Source of the DNA: an uncultured Pseudomonadota bacterium
GTDB lineage: Bacteria > Myxococcota_A > UBA9042 > CAIXZC01
Length of the DNA: 6,891 nt
Reading direction: 5' to 3'
Assembly: GCA_937884235.1 (NCBI GenBank)
Contig: CALGBT010000618.1
Coordinates: 1 to 6,891, forward strand
In this document: one piece after another, positions 1 to 5,256 of the stretch
Numbering within the stretch: position 1 is the stretch's first letter
Layout: every line of letters starts with the position of its first letter
The notes under the pieces: generated by a model
What the model saw: the letters and a program-made list of their open reading frames with translations, nothing else
What the model was told of the DNA's origin: nothing
Databases searched by the model: none
Position numbers and translations under genes: made by a program

Positions 1-69
1 GGCCCCCGCCACCGGGGCAACGCCGAACTGCAGCGGACGTTGAAGAACGTCAGGGCGTTGGTGGCATAG
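1..69 (+). CDS. Possible 3' end of an unknown gene (partial)
   Basis: Frame 1 is open from the window edge to a TAG at 67-69 and gives 22 residues ending in RTLKNVRALVA. The end reads like an amphipathic C-terminal helix with alternating charged and hydrophobic residues, which is why this frame is preferred over the other two (frame 2 stops at 41-43; frame 3 gives a Pro/Arg-rich peptide). If real, it converges with and overlaps the end of the minus-strand RelA/SpoT-domain gene by about 20 bases. The stretch is far too short to assign a function, and it could equally be non-coding. Confidence 0.25.
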   Translation, partial: GPRHRGNAELQRTLKNVRALVA

Positions 70-958
70 GGTCGAGATAGCAACCGGCGGCATCCCGGAG
101 CCTGGTCGGACAATCCGGCAGGGGGCAGGGAGGCGGGCATCTGTCGATGTCCTGTTGGTGGAGGCGGTCGGCAACAGCAGTGGCATAGGCGATTGCCTCA
201 GGATCGTTCTTGAACGGTCCCTTGTAGATCAGGCTATGTTCCCATTTGGCCCAGCGTTGCTGCCGGCCCGTGCGGATTTGGATCTCTACCGGGCGCTCCC
301 CCTCTAGCACAACCATATGGATAGCTCGGTAGCCGTTGCCGCGATAGTGGCTACCCATGAAGTCTTTGTAGCGGATGATGCGCTCCTGGTAGGTTTGGCG
401 CAGCAATTTGTCCATCTGATGTAGTTGGCCGCGGTCTGGCAATACGATGCGCAGCCCGGCGATGTCACGAATTGCGTGGGGGGCACGCGGATCGGCGTTC
501 AGAATCAACTGGCGCGCGGCTGGTGGCTTGATGTCCAGGGGGAGATTGCCCGGGTTGCCCTCCCCCCGTGGTTGACGAGCCCAGGCCTCCTGACTCTCAA
601 GAATCATGCGATAGATCTTCTCTTCGACCTTGTGTGGTTCCTTGAGGGCCGGTCGGCTACGGGAGGGGTCACTTCTGGTCATTACCTCTGCCCCTGGTAT
701 GGTCGCGGCCAGTTCACTGACGGTTGTCGTCACTGCTGCGAGGGCATCTTCATGGGCCGCCACGTAGCGGCGCGTATCATCGGTAACCGCGTGGTGCTTG
801 AACCAGTCCATGTAAGTCTGGGGGCCCACCTGTGTTACATCGGGTACCGATGCAAGGACGTAGTCCCCGGGCTGTGCCGCCGGTCGGCAGGCGGCCAGGG
901 CGATGACCAGGAGCCAGAGAGTGACACGCAGAGCTGAATTGGCCTGAGACCTTCTCAT
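50..958 (-). CDS. Exported RelA/SpoT-domain lipoprotein (putative nucleotide pyrophosphokinase)
   Basis: From the ATG at 958 the protein has 302 residues. It begins with Arg-Arg, then a hydrophobic segment (about 10-23) and the lipobox LAAC with the lipidated Cys at 24. So export and lipid anchoring are predicted. The ORF continues to a TTG at 994, but the ATG has GGAAG just upstream and gives a normal-length signal peptide. Residues about 93-250 match the RelA/SpoT synthetase fold of small alarmone synthetases: KEPHKVEEKIYR (106-117); RDIAGLRIV with the metal-binding Asp165; YKDF (197-200); the G-loop GYRAIH with the stacking Tyr210 and His214; VEIQIRT with catalytic Glu225; and RWAKWEHSLIYK (235-246), typical of RelQ/RelP-like enzymes. 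Such enzymes move pyrophosphate from ATP to GDP/GTP, and toxic relatives modify adenine nucleotides or tRNA. No HD hydrolase, TGS or ACT domain is present. The Arg of the usual RxK ATP-binding motif appears to be Ala104. The C-terminal tail has four Cys (274, 278, 283, 293). The domain call is strong; activity and location are inferred. Confidence 0.85.
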   Translation of the reverse strand: MRRSQANSALRVTLWLLVIALAACRPAAQPGDYVLASVPDVTQVGPQTYMDWFKHHAVTDDTRRYVAAHEDALAAVTTTVSELAATIPGAEVMTRSDPSRSRPALKEPHKVEEKIYRMILESQEAWARQPRGEGNPGNLPLDIKPPAARQLILNADPRAPHAIRDIAGLRIVLPDRGQLHQMDKLLRQTYQERIIRYKDFMGSHYRGNGYRAIHMVVLEGERPVEIQIRTGRQQRWAKWEHSLIYKGPFKNDPEAIAYATAVADRLHQQDIDRCPPPCPLPDCPTRLRDAAGCYLDPMPPTP

Positions 959-965
959 GTCTTCC
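959..965 (-). promoter_or_regulatory. Ribosome binding site deciding the start of the RelA/SpoT-domain gene
   Basis: On the minus strand GGAAG (961-965) lies two bases before the ATG at 958. No purine-rich stretch precedes the alternative TTG at 994. The spacing is short, so this is only moderate support for the ATG. Confidence 0.4.
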
Positions 966-999
966 ACGATATGAATATTCGGGGGCGGTTGCAAAGGCT

Positions 1000-1029
1000 T
1001 TGACAGGCTGCGTCTGCGGCCACTACTTT
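1000..1029 (+). promoter_or_regulatory. Possible promoter of the small membrane protein gene
   Basis: A perfect TTGACA -35 box at 1000-1005 is followed after 18 bases by TACTTT (1024-1029), a poor -10 box with three of six consensus bases. Transcription would begin about 15 bases before the ATG at 1051, leaving just enough leader for the ribosome binding site. The -35 box is convincing; the -10 box is not. Confidence 0.35.
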
Positions 1030-1050
1030 AGGGGATGAAAGGAGGGCCTG

Positions 1051-1428
1051 ATGGGTAAGAAGGCGGTCTGGGTAGTCCTCTGTCTAGTCGTCGGAGCGGT
1101 GATCGCCCCCGTGTCCTATCTGGCGCTCTGGACTATGCGTGCGAACTTCCTCGGTGAGTATGACGTGTTGAAGGCTGACTGCGAGCGGGTCTGGGAGCGG
1201 CGCATCGCTGCTGAGATGGAAGATGATGCTGCTGACACGGTTGCCACCATCGGTTCTTTCCAGGGAAGTGATTACTGCACAGACTTTTTCTCGGGCCTTG
1301 CTTCCTATCGCGTGGCCATCCTCAATCGCAGCATCGGTTTTGGTGTGGTGGTCTTCATCGGTCTGCTTATCCTGCGCTTCGTGATGTTTCCTTTTGACGA
1401 TGCTCCGGCCTGGGTCGAAGAAGCCTGA
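1051..1428 (+). CDS. Small membrane protein with two transmembrane helices, unknown function
   Basis: The 125-residue product has a hydrophobic helix at about 5-28 and a second at about 95-113. They flank a charged loop of roughly 65 residues rich in Glu, Asp and Arg that holds two Cys (44 and 76). By the positive-inside tendency (Lys3, Lys4 at the N-terminus) both ends are probably cytoplasmic and the loop periplasmic, so the Cys pair could form a disulfide. The start is well supported by AAAGGAGGG at 1038-1046, a strong ribosome binding site. I do not recognise a family. The gene is divergent from the exported RelA/SpoT-domain lipoprotein across 92 bases, so the two may share regulation. 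If the loop is periplasmic, it would lie in the same compartment as that protein. Any functional link is speculation. Confidence 0.75.
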   Translation: MGKKAVWVVLCLVVGAVIAPVSYLALWTMRANFLGEYDVLKADCERVWERRIAAEMEDDAADTVATIGSFQGSDYCTDFFSGLASYRVAILNRSIGFGVVVFIGLLILRFVMFPFDDAPAWVEEA

Positions 1429-1534
1429 CCGCCCAGAACCCTCCCCCTGAAATCATTGGGGAATTCACGAGTTTTGTGCTTTTAGCCTCCGAACTCCCGA
1501 TATAGAGAGTGAACCTTTCGGGAAGGAGGATCCC

Positions 1535-1855
1535 ATGAAGCTATCACGTTGGAGCAGAAAGCGGTTGGGTCGTGTCATCAAGAAGATGTTTGGCAAGGAG
1601 GCCAGTTGGAATCAGCGGGGGGACTTCTGTTTCGTCCACCTTGACGAGATTCCCAAGGAAGTACGGACGGCACGGGCCGATGAGTTTTCGCCTACGGACT
1701 TTTTCGACCCCACCTGCCCGCACTGCAAGCCGTTTCTCGACGATGGGGCGATCATGGTCTACACCGACGAGGACCTCGTCGGTATCAGGATGCTAGAAAA
1801 CGGCATGGTTGAGACTGTGATGTTGAGGAAGTCGCTGGAGGCGGTGGCCAATTAG
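1535..1855 (+). CDS. Small CPHC-motif protein, unknown function
   Basis: The 106-residue product has no signal peptide or membrane segment and is probably cytoplasmic. The first 21 residues are strongly basic (Lys/Arg at 2, 5, 8-10, 13, 16, 17, 21), and the rest is acidic. The only obvious motif is PTCPHCKPF with Cys61, Pro62, His63 and Cys64, which has the form of a thioredoxin/DsbA-type redox centre. However, no thioredoxin-fold context is evident around it, and it could instead be half of a metal site together with Cys32. AAGGAGGA at 1523-1530 is an excellent ribosome binding site for the ATG at 1535. The stop codon TAG shares bases with the stop codon of the converging HAD gene. TATAGA at 1501-1506 could serve as a -10 box, but no matching -35 box is clear. 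I do not recognise the family. Confidence 0.7.
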   Translation: MKLSRWSRKRLGRVIKKMFGKEASWNQRGDFCFVHLDEIPKEVRTARADEFSPTDFFDPTCPHCKPFLDDGAIMVYTDEDLVGIRMLENGMVETVMLRKSLEAVAN

Positions 1856-2529
1856 TCCAGGGCCAGGGCCTCGAGTTCCCCTGGGGTGATGTTCTCAAGG
1901 GTGGGGAGGATGGCCTGAGCGGCGGAGAAGTCGTGGGTGCGGGTGTAGCGGTGGGGCACCACGAAGCAGCGCAATCCGGCCGCGACTGCGGCAGTGAGTC
2001 CGGCCCCAGAATCTTCAAAGGCGAAGCAATGCTGGGGCGGCAGGTTGATGGCGGCGCAAGCTTGAAGATAGAGGTCGGGGGCGGGCTTGGTCGTAGCGAC
2101 GTCGTCGGCGGTGACGACAACTGGGAAGAAGCTGCGTAGTCCGATGGTATCCAAACTCAGCAGCACATCTTCTCTAGGGGAGGAGGAGGCAATGGCCAAG
2201 GGGACACCTCGAGCGGCGATACCGTGCACGAGTTCAACGGCTCCGATGCATGGCACCATGCGCGTCTTCACCAGGCGGTGATACTCTTCCTTTTTGTGCG
2301 CCATGAGGTCGTCGAGGGGGGTATCAATGGCGAACTTCTGGCGCAGATGGCGGAAGTTGTCGATGGTTTCGATACCCACCAACTCTTCGAAGTCGTTATC
2401 GGAGAGGCGAATTCCGTAGGGTGCAAAGACCTTGTTGAAGGACTCCGCCTGCAGCGGTTCTGAGTCTACCAGCAGTCCGTCAAGGTCAAAGACAACGCCC
2501 CAGAGTGTTGGCTCTTGTACCCTTGTCAC
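1852..2529 (-). CDS. HAD-superfamily hydrolase, beta-phosphoglucomutase-like
   Basis: This is a 225-residue cytoplasmic HAD enzyme of subfamily IA, the usual length for that group. All four motifs are present: motif I VFDLDGLLVDSEP with nucleophile Asp15 and acid/base Asp17; a helical cap at about 25-90; motif II IASSS with Ser115; motif III Lys148 in TTKPAPDLY; and motif IV FEDSGAG with Glu172/Asp173. This group includes beta-phosphoglucomutases and phosphatases for small sugar phosphates and glycolate phosphate. The specificity cannot be read from the sequence, and the VDSEPLQAESF stretch after motif I does not match the residues characteristic of true beta-phosphoglucomutase. The start is a GTG at 2529 that overlaps the preceding stop codon as GTGA; with no separate ribosome binding site, translational coupling is likely. 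It is the last gene of the four-gene operon led by ybgF. Confidence 0.92.
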   Translation of the reverse strand: MTRVQEPTLWGVVFDLDGLLVDSEPLQAESFNKVFAPYGIRLSDNDFEELVGIETIDNFRHLRQKFAIDTPLDDLMAHKKEEYHRLVKTRMVPCIGAVELVHGIAARGVPLAIASSSPREDVLLSLDTIGLRSFFPVVVTADDVATTKPAPDLYLQACAAINLPPQHCFAFEDSGAGLTAAVAAGLRCFVVPHRYTRTHDFSAAQAILPTLENITPGELEALALD

Positions 2530-3116
2530 GGACAGACCGGGTAGTCGCGCAGGGGGCGGTAGGAGGAGTCTGAGGCATCGATGTCAATGGTGACTGCGGG
2601 GCTAGCCAAGTCGCCCGATTTGGTATCTGTGATTGTGACTGTGGCCGCGAGACGAAGGTCACCTCCGGTGGAAGTCTGGAGCGAGGTTACGGTGACTGTC
2701 CCAGCGGTTGCCTCAAGGGATGCGAAGGAGTCGGGACAGGTATGGTTGAGGAAGAGGGTCACTGTCACCCGCGGCGAAGTAACGTCAAGGACTACCGGTC
2801 CGCCCTCCAGTTCTTGCAGCAGTTGCTCCAGTGCGGTGAACTGCAGGATGATTCCGTCGGCCGCAGCTACTGGCGTCCGTGCGTTCTGGGCCCGCACATA
2901 GAGAAGGTCGGCGCAGGCATCGATGGCGACGGCATTGAGTGGGACATCAAGCTCGGCGCTCTGGAGGCAGCCCTTCACCGTGAAGGTCTTGGCGCTGAGT
3001 TGTCCGATGGTATCTTCCAGGTAGGAGCAACCGCCGGGGGCCACAAGCAAGATTGCGGTGATGCTCATGGCGACGATGGGTCTGGTAGGGGAGCGTGTCA
3101 CGGGGGCATCCGTCAA
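2526..3116 (-). CDS. Secreted protein, probable lipoprotein, unknown function
   Basis: The 196-residue product starts with Arg residues (8 and 12), then a hydrophobic stretch (about 14-27) and PGGC with Cys30, an imperfect lipobox because Pro rather than Leu stands at -3. Export is likely; lipidation is probable but not certain. Four further Cys (50, 68, 127, 195) could form two disulfides. Residues about 107-182 are rich in alternating Val/Thr/Ser (VTVTLFLNHTC, GTVTVTSL, RLAATVTITDT), as in a beta-sandwich. I do not recognise a family. The start is uncertain: the TTG at 3116 overlaps the stop of the LysM gene as TTGA, a GTG at 3101 would also leave a good signal peptide, and the ATG at 3068 would leave a very short one. 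It sits between the LysM protein and the HAD hydrolase in the same operon, so an envelope role is likely. Confidence 0.75.
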   Translation of the reverse strand: MTDAPVTRSPTRPIVAMSITAILLVAPGGCSYLEDTIGQLSAKTFTVKGCLQSAELDVPLNAVAIDACADLLYVRAQNARTPVAAADGIILQFTALEQLLQELEGGPVVLDVTSPRVTVTLFLNHTCPDSFASLEATAGTVTVTSLQTSTGGDLRLAATVTITDTKSGDLASPAVTIDIDASDSSYRPLRDYPVCP

Positions 3117-4174
3117 TTGCCGGAATGTGTTTGCTCGTCTTCGGTCTCGGCGCCGTATCCGGCCCGCATTTCGAGTTTCTGCCCGACGTGAAGTTCGACG
3201 ATGCTACGGGTGATGACTGCCAGCGAGGTGTTTTCGTAGGGTTCGATGACCATGATTTCGCCCACCTTCTCCATCGGGATGTCGGTTTCGTCGCCGGGCT
3301 CCTCTTCGATGTAGCCGTCCCCTTGGGAGAGAGCGATGAAGCGGTTGCCTACCTGAACGCCATCGTTGCGCCCCTTGTCAATGAAGATGTAGTGGTGTTC
3401 GCCAAGGAATCCCAGGTCTTCAAAACCGTCGAGAATGACGGCATCGACGTTGGCGTTGTTGGCCGCAGGCTTAACCACGAATTGGTGCTGGAAGATGTCG
3501 GTGACGAGGTCGCCACGTTCAATCTCCTCGTAGGTCGTGAAGAGCAGAGACTTAACGAACCGCTGCTCCGCTCCCAGCACCTTGGTGATGCCAAGGTGCC
3601 GCACCTTGTAGCCCATCAGCTTCTTGGTGATGGGGTGAAAGACCTTGCCCTCCACCTCGTAGATGGTGAACTCCTCCCCCACTTTGATCTTTTTGGGGAT
3701 GTAGAACTCCATGTAGATTTCGTCATACTGGCCGAGGAACTGCTTTTCTTCACGAGAGTAGCGGATCTTCCCCGACTCTTTGAACTGTCGCTCGGGAATG
3801 AAGCCCTTCGACCTCCCCGCCACGATGACTTCCTTGGGCTTCTCTGTGTAGCGGGATTTGGACCAGACAAAGCCCGGGCCTTTGCTGAGCATGGACTTCG
3901 GAATCACGACAACCCAGTCACCGGGGTAGATCCAGTGGGGGTTGGTGATCTGCGGGTTGAAGGCCCATAGGGTCGGCCAGAAGTGGGGGTCGTCAAAGAA
4001 GGTGTCGCAGACATCCCAGAGGGTGTCGCCTTCTTCAACGATGTAGATGCGCTCTCCGGTGATGGCCGGGTAGGTGGATACGATATCGGGTTCGTATTCC
4101 TGCCCGTATGCGGTCGCGGGTGCGATGCAGCATACCACCATTCGGATCAGTGTGAAGATGGCTAGACGTCTCAT
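3113..4174 (-). CDS. Secreted LysM-domain envelope protein
   Basis: The 353-residue product has a signal peptide (about 1-24, cleavage near AYG-QE) with Arg2/Arg3 and no lipobox, so it should be soluble in the periplasm. Residues 42-92 are a LysM peptidoglycan-binding domain: YIVEEGDTLWDVCDTFF, then FWPTLWAFNPQITNPHWIYP, then GDWVVVIP. The remaining 250 residues look like two copies of a beta-rich module, about 152-224 and 260-336. Each has a KVGEEF/QVGNRF turn, an LGI/VGE strand and a closing 'GD/GQ' turn; the pattern recalls the C-terminal domain of FlgT-like proteins. It probably binds peptidoglycan and acts as an envelope scaffold. The ATG at 4174 has AGGTGG five bases upstream. It lies 15 bases after the ybgF-like gene and overlaps the next gene by four bases, so co-expression with a Tol-Pal-type factor is likely. 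Confidence 0.88.
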   Translation of the reverse strand: MRRLAIFTLIRMVVCCIAPATAYGQEYEPDIVSTYPAITGERIYIVEEGDTLWDVCDTFFDDPHFWPTLWAFNPQITNPHWIYPGDWVVVIPKSMLSKGPGFVWSKSRYTEKPKEVIVAGRSKGFIPERQFKESGKIRYSREEKQFLGQYDEIYMEFYIPKKIKVGEEFTIYEVEGKVFHPITKKLMGYKVRHLGITKVLGAEQRFVKSLLFTTYEEIERGDLVTDIFQHQFVVKPAANNANVDAVILDGFEDLGFLGEHHYIFIDKGRNDGVQVGNRFIALSQGDGYIEEEPGDETDIPMEKVGEIMVIEPYENTSLAVITRSIVELHVGQKLEMRAGYGAETEDEQTHSGN

Positions 4175-4189
4175 GTTTCCACCTGTCCG

Positions 4190-5050
4190 TTACGGCATGG
4201 CCTGGAGCTTCTTCTGGGCTATGCTAGCTGCCCGGGTGGCCGGGTAGGCCGCCAACAACTGGTCGAGGATTTCCTTGGCCGTTGCGGGGTCTCCCGAGTT
4301 TGCGTAACACAACCCACTCTTCAGCAGCGCATCAGGAACCTTGTTGCCGCTGGGGTAGAGTGTTACCACCTTCTGGAAGCACTCCAAAGCTTTGCCGTAG
4401 TTCTGCACATCATAATAAGCCTCGCCCATCCAATAGAGGGCGTTGTCTGAGTAATCGTGGTTCGGGTACTGCTCAAGGAAGCTACTGAAGCTGTCGATGG
4501 CCTCCTGATGGTTCTTCTCCTGCAGCTGTGCGAAGGCGTGTTTGTACAACTCGATGGGCCTGGAGTCGAAGCGCTTGCGGTCGGTGGTGGGCGCCGGTGC
4601 GGATGGCGGTGCACCGGCCGGTTCCACCGGCCCTCCCGAGGCGCTGATCACCTGTCCGTATTCGTTGATCTGGCTGAATTCCACCACTGGCGCATCGGCA
4701 TAGCCGACGGCATCATTGGTTCGTGGTTCTTCTGCCCTCTTTGCCGCGGCCAGGAGAGTCCGGTTGGGGGGAGAAAGACGGACCACAGGGAGGAACGGTT
4801 CTGGCGTTGAGGCTCGTGACAGCAGAATCTGATTAGATTCCACCTGGTCTTCCAGGAGGAGGATCTTGTTCTGAAGGTCCTCCAGCATCACGGTTGTATG
4901 GGCAGAGGAGGCCTTCATTTGGGACAGTTCGACGCGCAGTCCCTCAAATTGGCGAGTGAGCAATTCCCCCTGGCTAGGTCCGCAAGCCGGGGCAATAATG
5001 GCCAGTGCCACGAACAGGGTTATCCAACGGCTTCGCTGCTGCTGGTGCAA
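4190..5050 (-). CDS. ybgF: YbgF/CpoB-like Tol-Pal coordinator lipoprotein
   Basis: The 286-residue product has the YbgF/CpoB layout: a signal peptide ending in APAC (Cys23, predicted lipidated), a coiled-coil segment at about 29-78 with heptad Leu/Ile/Met, a Pro/Ala-rich linker (about 80-160), and three TPR repeats at about 166-199, 203-236 and 240-273 (ALYWMGEAYYDVQNYGKALE is characteristic). In E. coli CpoB is a soluble periplasmic protein that links Tol-Pal constriction to peptidoglycan synthesis by PBP1B at division. Here it seems to be membrane-anchored, and neither pal nor tolB is in view. It starts at TTG (5050) behind a near-perfect ribosome binding site and a sigma-70-type promoter. 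It is the first gene of an operon continuing with LysM, unknown lipoprotein and HAD genes. Other TPR coiled-coil lipoproteins remain possible, but the domain order favours YbgF. Confidence 0.88.
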   Translation of the reverse strand: MHQQQRSRWITLFVALAIIAPACGPSQGELLTRQFEGLRVELSQMKASSAHTTVMLEDLQNKILLLEDQVESNQILLSRASTPEPFLPVVRLSPPNRTLLAAAKRAEEPRTNDAVGYADAPVVEFSQINEYGQVISASGGPVEPAGAPPSAPAPTTDRKRFDSRPIELYKHAFAQLQEKNHQEAIDSFSSFLEQYPNHDYSDNALYWMGEAYYDVQNYGKALECFQKVVTLYPSGNKVPDALLKSGLCYANSGDPATAKEILDQLLAAYPATRAASIAQKKLQAMP

Positions 5051-5055
5051 AGCAC

Positions 5056-5062
5056 ACCTCCT
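5056..5062 (-). promoter_or_regulatory. Strong ribosome binding site for the TTG start of ybgF
   Basis: On the minus strand AGGAGGT lies five bases before the TTG at 5050 and is nearly complementary to the 16S 3' end. It makes the rare TTG the clear choice of start and also leaves a proper signal peptide. Confidence 0.85.
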
Positions 5063-5076
5063 GCGTTACTATCGCC

Positions 5077-5105
5077 ATTGTAGAGGTCGCCTGACCAGCG
5101 GTCAA
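5077..5105 (-). promoter_or_regulatory. Sigma-70-type promoter of the ybgF operon
   Basis: Read on the minus strand, TTGACC (5100-5105) is followed after 17 bases by TACAAT (5077-5082). Each box matches five of six consensus bases and the spacing is ideal. Transcription would begin near 5070, leaving a leader of about 20 bases that carries the ribosome binding site. This is the best promoter in the window. Confidence 0.75.
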
Positions 5106-5164
5106 AAAAGCAGCACGCTACACTCTGCAACCCCAGGTTCTGCTTATTCTGATGGTGCCCCCGT

Positions 5165-5205
5165 GCTGCCGCCAGGCCGTGGGGAATATAGGGGCTTGCG
5201 GCAGC
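5165..5205. repeat. Perfect 8-base inverted repeat, candidate operator, upstream of htrA
   Basis: GCTGCCGC (5165-5172) and GCGGCAGC (5198-5205) are exact inverted copies separated by 25 bases. The right arm ends one base before the TTGACA at 5207. No T-run follows on either strand, so it does not look like an intrinsic terminator. The position suggests a repressor or activator site for the protease operon, or chance in GC-rich DNA. Confidence 0.45.
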
Positions 5206-5206
5206 C

Positions 5207-5234
5207 TTGACACGTAGGGGCGGTCTAATACCTT
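5207..5234 (+). promoter_or_regulatory. Possible promoter of the htrA-clpB pair
   Basis: A perfect TTGACA (5207-5212) is followed after 16 bases by TACCTT (5229-5234), a weak -10 box. Transcription would begin near 5241, after the alternative TTG at 5236 and before the ATG at 5263, which supports the ATG. I compared the region by eye with heat-shock (CTTGAAA...CCCCAT) and ECF (GAACTT...TCTGA) patterns; neither fits both boxes. Confidence 0.4.
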
Positions 5235-5252
5235 ATTGTGGTGCTTGCGGCC

Positions 5253-5256
5253 GAGG
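5253..5256 (+). promoter_or_regulatory. Ribosome binding site deciding the htrA start
   Basis: GAGG lies six bases before the ATG at 5263, good spacing. The ATG at 5257 directly abuts it and the TTG at 5236 has no purine-rich stretch before it, so 5263 is the best start. Confidence 0.55.

Noticed and set aside
425..937. A 170-codon plus-strand open frame opposite the RelA/SpoT-domain gene
   Set aside because: It is the antisense shadow of a gene with clear conserved motifs; its own translation shows no domain and no ribosome binding site stands out.
1442..1482. Possible terminator after the small membrane protein gene (TCCCC/GGGGA stem, then T-rich sequence)
   Set aside because: The stem is only five bases with an eleven-base loop, and the T-rich stretch begins more than ten bases later, so it does not qualify as an intrinsic terminator.
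1520..1534. GGGA/TCCC hairpin around the ribosome binding site of the CPHC gene
   Set aside because: A four-base stem is too weak, and the binding site would lie exposed in the loop; there is no sign of real translational control.
3095..3970. A 291-codon plus-strand open frame opposite the LysM gene
   Set aside because: The minus-strand frame encodes an unmistakable signal peptide and LysM domain; the plus frame is a by-product of GC-rich codon use.
4613..4622. Ten-base palindrome ACCGGCCGGT
   Set aside because: It lies in the codons of the Pro/Ala/Gly-rich linker of the ybgF-like gene, where such GC-rich palindromes arise from codon use.
5206..5232. Heat-shock (sigma-32-type) promoter before htrA-clpB
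   Set aside because: The -35 part CTTGACA is acceptable, but no CCCCAT-like box occurs 13-14 bases downstream.
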